DNA of 64,000 nucleotides from Amoeboaphelidium protococcarum (taxonomy: Eukaryota; Aphelidiomycota; Aphelidea), in the NCBI GenBank assembly GCA_023515745.1, contig JALECJ010000256.1:992001-1056000 (forward strand). The letters run 5' to 3'. Under the pieces are notes generated by a model. That model was not told the origin of the DNA. It saw only the letters and a list, made by a program, of their open reading frames with translations, and did no database searches. The translations under genes and the position numbers were made by a program. Positions 12,216 to 23,888 of this stretch are shown here, in pieces; position 1 is the first letter of the stretch, and each line of letters begins with the position of its first letter.

Positions 12216-12818
12216 TCAAATCACCAGATAACTACCAAAAGCAATCATCAAGATTGAGACAATACCAACTTGAGCCTAATTCAATGCAGACGATGTAAAG
12301 GTGATCGCGTTACAACCTGTAGTAGGAAGTGCCTGACAAGCCGCCGCGATAGAGGTGGAATTCAGCTTCTTGCTAATCTCAGAGCAGCCTCTCTTGGTCG
12401 CGTATTCAACAGTTGCCTTAGCGTAAGATTCGCAACTGCTTTTACACATTATCAACTCTTGTGGATACTCGGCATTGCCACCATTGCACTGTGCACGCGC
12501 TTCAGTCTAATTAATGTTATCAAAAGTGGTTGGGGTGAATGTCAGGCACTGATATTGCAAAGCTTGATCGTTAAAATCAGATAGATCAATGTTAGGACAC
12601 AAATCACCATTCTGAACTCTTGTTGCAGGACCATTGTCATCAGGCTGACCAAATACTGCATTAAAAGTGCTGATATTAGGATAGACAGTTGTAGGTAGCT
12701 TCACATTGATTCCATACTGACCACAAACAGACTAACTCAAATCAATACAGCCACCAGTAGCAGATACTGCAGACAACGCGATGCAGGCTCCCACAGCTAT
12801 AACCAAAGAGGTAAACAT
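12216..12818 (-). CDS. Secreted Cys-rich protein, tandem family member 2
   Basis: 200 aa, ATG to TGA. A signal peptide (FTSLVIAVGACIALSAVSA) is followed by the family block IDLSQSVCGQYGINVKLP. A central acidic and proline segment includes CPNIDLSDFNDQALQYQC, then LIMCKSSCESYAKA and a Cys-containing tail. The C-terminus is hydrophobic and ends SYLVI, as expected of a GPI signal. It is closer to member 3 than to member 1: both share the CKSSCESY block and a similar end. The function is not recognised. Confidence 0.75.
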
Positions 12819-13206
12819 TCTGTAACCAAATATTAATAACTTTAGTCAACACTTTTAAAAACAAAAATGGGGCTGAAATGTCAATATAGATCATGAGACA
12901 GCTTAAACAATCTTTAATCACATCACATGTCCCTTAATCTCAAGGCTATCTATACGCGTCAATTAAAACTCCGATCAGAATAGGTAATTTTGTAATACAG
13001 TATAATGATATGACTGAGATTCAAGAGCATTTTAATCAAAAGTACATTCTACTGCTAGACTGCGCGCGTGTGATGTTGTGGTTCATATTCAAAATACGCC
13101 TCATGTTAAGCATAAAAGGAAATTTGAAAGTTGCGACAAAGATGGCTTTATAAATTCTAACCTGTTCATCATTTTCATAACTCATCATCACGACCCAATT
13201 TCATCA
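12819..13206. other. Spacer between tandem secreted-protein genes 2 and 3
   Basis: 388 bp with no convincing coding sequence. It includes the promoter of gene 2. Confidence 0.5.
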
Positions 13207-13818
13207 TCAAATCATCAAATAACTTACCACAGCCAACATCACAATAGACACAACACTAACCTTCGCCTGAGACAAGGCAGAGGAAAATGTTACAGCCTTA
13301 CAGTTACTGGTTGGATACAATTTGCAAGATTCTTCAATGCCGGTGGCATTTACTGCGGTGCCCAAAGCAGAACAGCCTCTCTTCGCAGCGTAATCAACTA
13401 TTGCCTTGAAGTAGGATTCGCAACTACTTTTACACATCAACAGCTCTTAAGGATACTCTACCTTGCCGCCGTTGCACTTGCTCAATGCGTCAGTTCCATT
13501 CGGTAACAGAGCAGATAAACTATATGTTAATGGAGTCAGCGTTAAACACATAAAATGCACAGTGTTGTCCTTCAACCCGGATGGATCAAGATTTGGGCAA
13601 GGATTATCAGGAGTAGCAGTTGCATTGCTTGGAATGTCCGGCACTTCATATGGCTTGTTGAACGCAGCAATATCCTTATACATCAGAGTAGGCAACTTCA
13701 CATTGATTCCGTACTTACCGCACACAGATTGACTCAGATCTAGACAATTCTCTTGGGCAGCAACTTGAAACAGAGCCATAGAGACCATCAATGCACCAAT
13801 GTTCATCATCATTTTCAT
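13207..13818 (-). CDS. Secreted Cys-rich protein, tandem family member 3
   Basis: 203 aa, ATG to TGA. The signal peptide NIGALMVSMALFQVAAQ is followed by CLDLSQSVCGKYGINVKLP. Next come CPNLDPSGLKDNTVHFMC, LLMCKSSCESYFKA and KLYPTSNCKAVTF, and a hydrophobic C-terminal tail (VSVVSIVMLAVVSYLMI). Cysteine positions match member 2 almost one for one. The only in-frame UAR codon precedes the LLMCKSSC block. A secreted, probably GPI-anchored surface protein is likely. No known domain was recognised. Confidence 0.76.
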
Positions 13819-14212
13819 TTACGTAAAAGCCACGGCCAGAGTAATTAAAATCTAATATGAAGAGAAGAATGAGCAGACTCTGAAATTGCAATCTTAAACA
13901 ATCCCTAGATTGCTGTGTTGTCACGCATTGCGCGGTTGCCGAATTCTGTAATCGTAACGTGGCAACGAAAGTTGATCTCAATGAAGATCATCTTGGATGA
14001 GTAATTAGCGGATATTATTCATACCACAATTACTGGAGCTTTACTTCAATGCCTACATTGAGGTAGTTCCAGAATATGATTTATATATAGTGTTCAAAGG
14101 CTTATGCAAAACAAGTGTTCAAATCTTAAAATTCTTAATGTCTGTTCTTCTGCGCGAGTCGTAATCTTCTCTTCTTTGTTTACACGCTTGTTGTTGGAGC
14201 AGCGTATTTAAA
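13819..14212. promoter_or_regulatory. Divergent promoter region between secreted gene 3 and CWC22
   Basis: 394 bp between two outward-facing start codons. AT-rich, with a TATATAT run near 14082. No specific site was assigned. Confidence 0.4.
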
Positions 14213-15970
14213 ATGAAAAGATCCGCTCAAGACTATAATTAAAGCAGTGAGTAAGACCAAGATTTAGAGGATGGTGAAATTAAGCGATAGAAAGTGGGAG
14301 ACATGAAGTGTATCGCCGCTGCATACAGACCGCCTGCATTATAATAACAGTAACGTGAGAGTGTGCCTCAAGACGCGTCGGATGATTAGTTTTAGAGAGT
14401 GCAATGGGAATCTTTGAAGAAGAGTATCAATGGGCTCATTAACCGAGTCAATGTGGGCAATTTGAGAGATATTGTTGTGGATTTGTTCAGTATCAATGTA
14501 GTTCGTGGTCGCGGCCTTTTGTGTAAGAGCTTAATGAAGGCCCAGGTGGCCAGTCCTGCATACACTAATATCTACGCTGCTCTCATCTCTGTTATTAATT
14601 CGAAATTACCGGCCATAGGCTAGCTTTTAATCAAGCGCTTAATCTACACATTCTAGCGGGGATATCAGAGAAGCGATAAGAAGATGCTTACTACATCGCT
14701 CACGTTTTTAGCTCATTTGATCAATCAGTAGGTGGCTCATGAAATTGTCGCATTGTAAATTATTGCTTTGCTACTAGAGAAGCCTACTGATGATTCGGTG
14801 GAGATGACAGTCGCTTTATTGAAGGAAGTGGGTGCCTTCCTTGTTGAAGTCAGTCCCAAGGCTTTTAATGCTACTTTTGATCAGTTGAAGGATATTCTGC
14901 ATGAAGGCGCTTCGATATCTAAGCGCGTTTAGTATTCGTTAGAAGTCTTATTTCAAATACGTAAGGATAGATTTAAAGAGTATCCATCCAATATTGAAGA
15001 TTTAGATTTGATTGAAGAGGAGGAGTAGATTACTCATTTCATCGGGCTTGATGATGTTATAGGTTCCGCTGATACAGAAGAGACTTTGGACATGTTCATG
15101 TATGACGACAACTATGCTGGGAATGAGTAACAGTATGAGGATATTAAGAGGGAAATTCTTGGCGAAGAGGATGAAGATGATGTTGATGAGCACAAAGAAG
15201 ATGATACTCTACGTTCCGAAGTGGACTAATCCATTACATTGGATGAGTAGAACTCGTCAGTGTAGTAATAGCAATAGAATGAGTCGGATGTCCAACCAAC
15301 GACTACTCAAGACGGTAAAGTTGTAATCTATGACAAGACTGATGCGGAGAGTGTTGCGTTGAGAAAGAAGATTTACTTGACACTGAGATCTAGTCTGGAT
15401 TTTGAAGAGGCTTGTCATAAGTTGCTTCTACTGAAGCTGAAATTAGGACAAGATTAACTGGTATCTGCAATGGTTATAGAGTGCGCGTACTAAGAGTCTA
15501 TTTATGAAAAGTTTTATGGCCTGATAGCTGAACGGTTGTGTAAACTGAACAGAAAGTGGTCAGACTCTTTTGCAGATCAGTTCCACTAGTACTATTCGAC
15601 TATTCACAGATACGAGACTAATCGCGTTAGGATAATCGCCAAGCTGTTTGCCCATCTCCTTCATACAGATGCTCTAGCTTGGAATGTATTGGACTAGGTG
15701 GAACTCACTGAGGAGAGCACCACCTCATCCTCAAGAATCTTCTTGAAAGTCCTGTTCCAAGAGCTCAACGAGTCTATGGGCAAGGATAAACTCAAAGAAC
15801 GACTACTGGAGGATAGAATAATGCGCCCACACTATAAAGGCTTGTTCCCTGATAGAGTGGTGAAAGATATGCGTTTCGCCATCAATTATTGGACTTCTAT
15901 AAACTTGGGATATCTGACGGATGAGATGAGGGATCGCGTAAAGTAGTAATCGTCTGCTATTTAACAATGA
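14213..15970 (+). CDS. CWC22: Pre-mRNA-splicing factor CWC22
   Basis: 585 aa, no intron. A short N-terminal region is followed by a MIF4G domain (residues ~60-250) starting [17 protein letters not shown], with the conserved [21 protein letters not shown] highly acidic linker (~265-340) comes next, then an MA3 domain (~370-575) with [15 protein letters not shown] and [15 protein letters not shown]. This layout is specific to CWC22, which recruits eIF4A3 to the spliceosome for exon-junction complex assembly. The C-terminal RS-like tail of animal proteins is absent, and the protein stops just after MA3. Its TGA lies 2 nt from the TGA of the convergent BMT2 gene. Confidence 0.92.
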
Positions 15971-15972
15971 TA

Positions 15973-16860
15973 TCATGATTCTTACGGTCCGGTGGCTGCC
16001 TTGAGCGTAATACAGAAATTGTTTAATCTATCCCCAGTCTTGATTTCGCTTTTACTAAAACATTGCTAAGATTATGGTGGCACCTTCTTCATCAATCGAT
16101 ATAGACCGTAATATAACTTTAGACTTGTATGCTCTTACTCAGTCACAAATCCAAGCGATTCCAGCAATCGATGCAGCAGATCTATATCAAAATACCGTGA
16201 ATTATCAACACATGGTCTAGGTAGAACGATAAAAAGACATCCATTGATTTTTAAATGCAGTACAGCCTTTCGAAGCATTTCACCTCGTTGTGCATGATCC
16301 GGTACAAAATTTAACACCAATGATAAGCACAGAATATCAAAATGTTCATCATTAACGGGTTAATCAGGTAGTGGATACTCCATAAAATCATACTTTTATA
16401 CAAACGCATTCTGTGGATTCAAATCTATTGCAGTCACCTGCAACCATGAGCGATATCTTTAGTAATTGTCATCTAGAGCGCCCACGTCCAATAAGCGTAA
16501 TCTCGTACCATCCGCGGGCTTAATTCCCTGAGGCAGAGCTTTGATGAGCCATTTAGAAGAATCACCGCCACGCTATTTACTCTGACCGAGTAGACTAGCC
16601 TTCTGATACGCGTCCATTCCACCTAAGGAGTCAATCTCCCTCTATAGACGCGTCATCTCTTTATCATCACCTGAGCATCTTTGCATCTACTTCTTCAACA
16701 CGTGGAAACGCGATATAATTCTCTGAGTCTACGCTTAGCTATATTATTATGATTATATCTTGTGCGCTTATGGCGATTATTCTCGCCCACTGTAGTCTTT
16801 TCTTTAACTAGCTACTATACTACCGCTCCGATACAGTAATTGTCGCTTATGCTTAGGCAT
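15973..16860 (-). CDS. BMT2: 25S rRNA adenine-N1 methyltransferase BMT2
   Basis: 295 aa, ATG to TGA. A Gln/Arg-rich N-terminus precedes the block SLGGMDAYQKASLLGQSKQR, which is diagnostic of BMT2 proteins. The SAM-binding motif I is LRLLDVGALD, followed by VTAIDLNPQ, DFMEYPLPD, LSLVLNFVPD and FIVLPRPCVDNSRYFD. These match yeast Bmt2, which methylates an adenine of the large-subunit rRNA in the nucleolus. The animal relative is SAMTOR. It converges with CWC22; the stop codons are 2 nt apart, so the 3' UTRs must overlap. Confidence 0.9.
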
Positions 16861-17354
16861 CTTAGTTCTCTTTTTATGCTCTCACAATCAGATTAAAACT
16901 AATGAAAACGCGGCTCGGTCAATGATAGTAATCACTGATAATTAAAGCTTGAGTAAGAATTTAAAGTAATAACACAATGCTATAGATCAGATTATTTCAT
17001 CTCATAGCGACTACAGCCAGCGATCTTTGAGTCGGTATAGTTGTGTGTAAACTAATCCGATTCACTTTCCACAACCGTTTTGCCAGGAACTCTGGATGAA
17101 GTTAAATTTGGAAGTATTGAATTTCATAGATAAAAAAGTTTAAAATTTGGCCTTAATAGAACGACGCGGTATAATCTACCTGTGATTGTCTAAATTGTGC
17201 GTGAATTTAGAGAGAGAGAGAGTGATCTTGGTCAAGCTTAGATTGAGCCCCTGGATTGAATACAACACGCTTTTAACAGCTGTAGTAATCTTATTCTCTA
17301 CTTTTACATTATTCTTTGTAATAACTAAATACCATCTTGAGATTAACATCTATT
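16861..17354. other. Intergenic region between BMT2 and RasGEF
   Basis: 494 bp carrying the two divergent promoters. A short GA run lies near 17208-17222. No gene recognised. Confidence 0.5.
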
Positions 17355-20300
17355 ATGACTGGTATGAAGGGCGAAGATAGTAATTATAATCACCATCACA
17401 AGTTATTCTAATGGCCATGGCGAAAGTAGCACATGATCAAAGACTATTTCACATCAGATGGCTCAATGGACGGCTAGGATTTGGATGATCGCCGCAATAT
17501 ACGAGCAAATGATTAGTCTAACAGCAATATGGGGAGTGAGAGTATGCGTAAGTAGAGTGTCATTAGCTTTTCCGGTCTGTCAAGGAGAAATACCACTGTT
17601 ATACCGCGCATCTCAACCTCCAGTCTCCGCGGGAAGCCGTCGCTGGAGAGCATTCAAGAGGCACCTGCGGATAATGGTAGTAATATTATTTCATCTTCAA
17701 CTCCCTAATAATAATCACATGGTAAATAGAGTAAATTGTCGCCAAAGCAGTCTATCAAGAGATTGTTTAAGCCTGCATCTCCCGCTCTGAGTAATAAATC
17801 TCTGCATGTGGACAAGATGACAGAGAAGGCGTTGAACGAGATCCCATCGGATATTTTGGATGTTGGTAGTTGCCAGCAGATTGTGCGCCCTGATAGTCCA
17901 TAATCATACATGAGCTATCATAGTTCCGATTCTGATAATGATGCCACCTTTGGCGCTGGCGGCGGTGATTGTAATAATTCGCGAGATAGTTTATATGATA
18001 GTGCTTATCCGTCTCGCCAGGCAAGTCCTAATGGGTTATTTGATGTTGAGCCTCAGAGCACGTCGCTCTTTAAGCTGTTTGAGGAGAAGCTGACTTCTAT
18101 TCGTTAATCGGAGGAGAATATGTTGCTGCTGCGGTAAAGTATGACTGGCGTCGCTGGTAAATCTCCGTCTCAACATTAGGCATAGTTACGTAGAAGTTAG
18201 ACTGGGTATATAGTTAGCTATGGCGGCAGCGGTAAGTAAGAGAAGATTAACCAACGATCGTCATTTCGCAAATTGATGCTGTAGAGACCATCTACTATCA
18301 GTCTTGCTCGTCTAAGCAGCCCTATATCGCCAAGATAAAGTGTATCTGGTTCCAGTTTTACGCGTCAGTCTCCCGTCAATAATAATAGTAATTAGTTTAA
18401 CGACACCAATGACTCGCCCGCCAAGGTGTCCAGGATGCCTACCGTGTTGAAGAAGAGGCGTGGAATAGGTGCAGCAGCGGGATAGTTGCGCCCGATCAGC
18501 ACTGACAGTGGTTTTGTGTCGCTGCGCAACAAGTAATCCAATGATTCTGTATCTACGGTGATTAAGAATGTGTCCTCTGCGGATCCTATCTTGAGGCCTG
18601 ATACTCCTATACCACCTGAGGAAAATGTTGACAGTGGTGGTGATTCCAAGTTGGCCGTACCTCGTACCTCTCCTCTTTCACCTAATAGGCGTAATGTCAC
18701 CTCCATTTTGGATTAGATTAAATAATCTGATGTGCCACTGGTTGAAGAGATGAGCGCTGACTTGAAGAGGCTTATTATTGCCGCAGATATTCAAATATTG
18801 AGCAATCTACTGGTCAATCCGGAAGTTGATGACCATTATGAGAACTTTACATCAGACTTTATGCTTACTTATAGATATTTCATGTCTGAGAAGGAGCTGT
18901 TCTACCTCTTGAAGGACAAGTTTATCCATTGGCTAGGTGTTACTACTGGCGAAGATAACAAGACGCCGTAGGTATCATAGTAGCTGTAATAGCAACAATT
19001 AAGTGGAATCAATGCAAGCGAGGCTAGAATTGGCCGATTGTGGATATTGGACGATAAAGAGCCATTCCCTGTACTTTTGCGTATAGTATCTCTCCTCCAT
19101 TAATGGCTGGATGAGTATAGTTATCTGGATTACTTTGCCGATTGGAGCTTTACTGCAGACGCGTCAGATCTGAAGCAGGAGAGATTATGCGATTTTGCCT
19201 TACTGAATGAAGTTTCATCATTTGTAGAGCAGAGTATTTACAAGAGCAAATTGAAGCAGATCAGGATGTGGAGTGGATCGTTCAGACTCGCATTAAAGAA
19301 AAAATTTGATGCATTTGGATTTAAATAGAATCTTGTAATGGATAGACGTTCATTGACTGTCCCCATTAAAGGAGTGGGTGGCATTAAATCAACAAGACCA
19401 CGTAAAGGTACGAATCCGGAGAAGACTCACGCATCGCTGCTATCATTATCTGAGATGGAGTTGTTTAAATAGTTGACTCTAATGGAAATGGAATATTTTC
19501 TCAAGATTAAGCCTCTGGATCTGTATTACAAATAGCGTGGACAGCTGTGCAAGGCCAAGAATCTGCAGTCTCTCATTGAAAGATTCAATCATGTCTCTTA
19601 CTGGATTGCCACTGAGATTTGCATGTGCAGATCTGCCAAGACAAGAGCTGAGGTTATCAAGAGATTCATCAGAATAGCGAATCTGTGTTATAAGTGGCAC
19701 AATTACAACACTTGTCTGTAAATTGTGGCCGCTCTTAGTATGACGTGTGTTAGACGGCTGAAGAAGACATGGAAGCTACTGCCGCGAAAGTATGAACAGC
19801 ATTGGCGAGAACTATCGCGTATATTCTCTGCTGCATGCAATTACTCAACCTACCGATAGGATATTCTAACCAAGTTGTACTAATAACATTCTTTGGTTCT
19901 CAATGCAGCTAATGGTGATGATAAAGATGATTAGTCTGGTAGGGCGGCGCACGCTAAAATGAAAGAACCAATAGTGGGCGGCATTCCCTTTATGGGTCTC
20001 CATCTCTCAGATTTGGTATTTATTGAGGAGGCTCACGGTAAAGACATCATTCCGGATCCATTTAATAGCGATGTAACGCTGGTTAATTTCACCAAAATGC
20101 GATTAGTTGCTTAGACATTCCGCCAGTTTGTATACCTGTAGAAGGTGACCAAGTATGATATGTTCTCTGTGGATCATTTCACACAGCGGTTCCTGCAGCA
20201 TGACGCGTTCGCCCTGGATGAGGATAAGCTATGGAAAGCTAGTAAGATTATTGAACCTGCAGTGGACTTTTACGACGAGCCTGTCCATGTCATGACTCTA

Positions 20301-20357
20301 CTGTCCGTCTCTACTTCTGGCAATAGTCAAATTAGTTCGAATTAGACTAATGAGTGA
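17355..20357 (+). CDS. Ras guanine-nucleotide exchange factor (Cdc25/RasGEF)
   Basis: About 1000 aa, no intron, ends in TGA. The first ~450 residues are low-complexity Ser/Gln/Arg-rich sequence, probably disordered and phosphorylated. A RasGEF N-terminal (REM) domain spans ~455-570 (NFTSDFMLTYRYFMS). The catalytic Cdc25 domain spans ~695-970, with RFNHVSYWIATEIC, FIRIANLCYKWHNYNT, IPFMGLHLSDLVFIEEAH and a PFNSD..LVNFTKMRL block. It activates Ras/Rap-type GTPases. Presence of RasGEF argues against a green alga or a ciliate as source. Start choice is uncertain: ATGs at 17355, 17364 and 17433 are all in frame. Confidence 0.9.
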
Positions 20358-21787
20358 GAAAAGTGAATTATCAAATTAAAAGGTCGACTTTAGATAGTAT
20401 TTTGTGATCACTGATTGAGAGAAACGACTGGAGAAGCAGTGAATGGAGGTGGGGTACAAGCTTCATGACAGCACTTAATCATATGATAAACCAACCTATA
20501 CACCTGCAACACCTTCGACTCGTCGTAATAGTCCAAAGGCATCGACAATGTGTCACTTTTCCATCCCACACCAGCTCAGCCCAGCCGGCATGTCGGGTTA
20601 GAGTCCTCCCTTCTCCCCAAATGTAAACTCTGCTTATCGACAAGGGCTTTGATCTATAAGAAACAGGGCTAAATAGATAAAACACATGTCCCGAGTTACT
20701 AGGACTCCCTAAATCCTATATGGGTAGGAGGTTGCGTACGCGAATGGCTGCACGTAACAACAAAAGGACCAAGGTCATCCTGAAACGGAAGGCCCAGCGA
20801 CTGAGTCGCCTATGTGCCACCCATATTGACATGCCGTATCCTAAACGGAAGCGACATGCCAAGTGAACACAATAGAAATGGATTGGACAGACGAGATGCG
20901 GCAGAAGAGACATTCAGAGGAGACTTAGCAGAGGGGACAGCGTAAAAATACACCATGAGCAGCAGTGTAGCGAGGACGAGTAAACAGCCACCACATCGAT
21001 GCAGCAAGACGAACACATGATACCAGGTATAAAAAGCAGAATGAGGCATATCCACATGCAGCAGCAAGAGCGAGCAACAACTACATAAAATGTGAAGTTA
21101 ATAAATGTATAGTTAAATATAAAATAATGACTTACCGCACAAGGAGGAGAAAAGAGTTGATGTAGTGCGATCGCCTTATAAGCTGAGTGATGGCACCATT
21201 CGCACGCCACATCGGCGTGAAAAATCAAGTCATTTGAATCAAACCGGTTCCAATCCCACCTGATAATATTCAAGCAGCTCTGCATCATGCTATCTTCTTT
21301 GCAAAAATACATTGGCTCCATCTGCACATTAAGAATTCTAAAAAAATAATGCCTCAACAAACTGAAAAGAATCGCGAAAGAAGTAGAAGGCGAGTATTAA
21401 GGCAATTAATGTTAGGTGGGTCACTGAGCACAGCAGTGAGGACACCAGAAGATTAGGATACACAGTCCTGATGGGAAACACAGCCCAGATGAGCATACAA
21501 GCTCGGAGAGAAGACACAGCTTCCATTACTATTTTATTCACTCATAATATTCACTAAATTCATGTTCATTGATTGTATGGGAAAGAGGCGCGTCTCCTTG
21601 ATCACTCCTTGATGAACTCAACTCTGACAACCTTCGACACATTCCACTCGTCTAACAATTAAGGGCACCGGTTGAATCTCCTCCGCGTCAAGGACGTCGT
21701 GCAAGCCCGCCTCCAGCTTTAGTTGCTAGTACACATTAATGTTTGTAGGAATAATATTCAAATTGCAGTGTCAAGACTGCAGCGAGA
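20358..21787. other. 1.4-kb stretch without a recognisable gene
   Basis: Only short ORFs are present, none with family motifs on either strand even when UAR is read as Gln. It contains one copy (21434-21451) of an 18-nt sequence repeated near 23.5 kb. It may hold untranslated regions, a decayed element or a non-coding RNA, but nothing here distinguishes these. Confidence 0.4.
21434..21451 (+). repeat. Dispersed 18-nt repeat, copy 1
   Basis: CAGTGAGGACACCAGAAG occurs here and again at 23498-23515. Flanking bases are weakly similar, suggesting remnants of a longer duplicated element. Confidence 0.5.
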
Positions 21788-23210
21788 ATGGCCTTGCTCG
21801 TTGATGGTATTGTGCCAAAGAGAAAGATTGGTGATCCCGCATCGGTACATGCTGCGATTGACGAGAACAAGTTGCTGTCTGGATTTTTGGTTGAAGATGA
21901 AGCTATTGCACCTGCGGCCTAGCAATTCGTAATTCAGCCAAGAACCAGTGGTAGAAAGCGATAGAATGTCAATTACACAGAATGAATTGCTTTGGAATAT
22001 ATTATTGCATTTTATGATTCTTCCAAGTATCACCAGACTGACTTGACACTATCTTTTACATCATTTCAGTTTAATCAGCAATCCTGAGCGGCTAAGCGGT
22101 TTGATCACTGTTTTTGATAAAGTGAACACTTTGCTTGTAGAGCTATACTTCGAATTATCTCCCGGCAATACTTTGTTCTTGTATGTACGGTAGTACCTTG
22201 GTTGATGCCAATTGAAACGGGGAGTATATAAGGGTGAAGAGTCTAGTCGTTTTTGAAGCGACTCGTATCGTGGTTTAATTTTGGCTATCCGTACTTTACA
22301 GACTTCTTCATACAGAGCTGAGAGCAGGCAGTCCGGTCCGCAGAGAAGCCATTGCACCGAGTTCTAAGGCTTGAGAATCGCCTTAGCGCAACTGTATCTA
22401 TACGAGGATACAATTAAGACGAGATACTTCTGGCTGACTTCAAGAGCTGGATCTAATCCCATAGCATATGCCAGTTCATAAAGGTTTACAAAGAAGTAGA
22501 ATTTAAATTTTGCCAACTAAGCACGCGTTTTTGCTAACCACTAACTCTGTATATGCCATATCTTGTATGGGTGTATTGTAGAAGATAATCAATTCTTGCT
22601 AGTCGTTGCATTACGGACAGATGGATTATTCGTAGACCAATCCTTCTTTGTTAATGACATTGAGAGTAGGTAAAGTTCTGGTGAGATGCTTGATCCCGAA
22701 CGCCATTTCTTGAGTAGATGATGCTTCCTTGGCGTATTCAGTGTCGAAGCCAGTTGTAGCCAAGGCGCGTGTCTCTGGGACCAGAATACTCCGTGTTGAG
22801 AAGTGCAATTTACGTCTGGTCTGAAAGGATTACGCTAATAGTACTTTCTTCTTTGTCAACTTCAGGAATCGCCCAGGATTTATATCGATAGGGATGCAAT
22901 TCGATACAATTCTAGTGAGGGAATTATGAGGGAGATGGTGGAGTTTTATAAAATTCATAACCAGTAGTATGCAGGGAGAGGATATACTGACAAATACTTG
23001 GATTTAAAATCTTTTCTACAGATAGGGAAAACACTGATGATCAATGTTCATAGACTATGGGAAGGATGGCTTGGACCACGTCGTAATAATGCTGTAAAGA
23101 AGCGTCATACAGCTGGTATTTCATTCCAGCCTAGGAGATCATCAAACGTACGAATGAGATCGGAGTCTGTTCCATAACCAGCACTAGTTAATCCAGACGA
23201 ACCATGTTGA
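21788..23210 (+). other. Probable multi-exon or degenerate gene, structure unresolved
   Basis: The plus strand shows a chain of open segments, with UAR read as Gln, in different frames. The first starts with an ATG at 21788 and runs about 65 codons to a TGA. A segment near 22070 begins after a good 3' splice-like CATTTCAG (LISNPERLSGLITVF). A segment from ~22240 reads KSLVVFEATRIVVQFWL. The last, 22866-23210, contains GKTLMINVHRLWEGWLGPRR. No single frame or confident splice set joins them, and no family was recognised. It could be a gene with several short introns or a decayed copy. Confidence 0.3.
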
Positions 23211-23888
23211 GGGTCTAATAGAGTACAGGCTCACGAGAAAAGTTCTTGTTAGAGTGTTAAACGCAGTGTCGTTAAGTGAGCAATTTAGGGATAGTGTGAT
23301 ACCTGCCTAAACGAGCAATCATACCACAACGTGTCGTATTCTTCTAAATTACAAAATTTGCTCTTTTAAATTCCAATATACTAGCTTCTCTGTCACACGG
23401 TACATCCCCGCTCAGATGAGCAGCAACTAGGACACATTGAAAATAACTGACACAATAAGACTTACTATGTAAGCGGGTGGTTCACTAGGCAACTGGCCAG
23501 TGAGGACACCAGAAGGATACATATCCTAAGAAGCGGACTGGCTAACGGGATAACACCTGTTTCCAGTATTAAAAACTGCTTGTGATTCATAGTTCAGTAT
23601 TTCGAATCAGTCAAAGCAAGTCCTAAGAAAAGAGATGTGTCTACGCGCGATAGTGTCTCCCTCAACTCTACTGGACCAAGTCAGCGACAGTCAAGATCTA
23701 CTGTAATATACCTACTAATATCAAGAGACGCGCGCGCCAGGTAGCACCATCGCGTTGACTTTTCTTGTTTCGCTTCTTGCTCCCGGCTTTGTGTTTCCTT
23801 TAACACTATCATATTTATAACTCCTATTAATTGTCCGTATCATTTTAAGCGTTACTTCTGTTGTAAGAGTCTACTAGTGGTCATCCTG
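23211..23888. other. Intergenic region upstream of DCAF7
   Basis: 678 bp with no ORF of note. It holds repeat copy 2 and the presumed DCAF7 promoter. Confidence 0.45.
23498..23515 (+). repeat. Dispersed 18-nt repeat, copy 2
   Basis: Exact match to the 18-mer at 21434-21451, same orientation. Confidence 0.5.

Noticed and set aside
20810-21360. Cys/Leu-rich minus-strand ORFs as secreted proteins
   Set aside because: Several overlapping frames are equally open, no consistent signal or domain, and composition looks like random hydrophobic translation.
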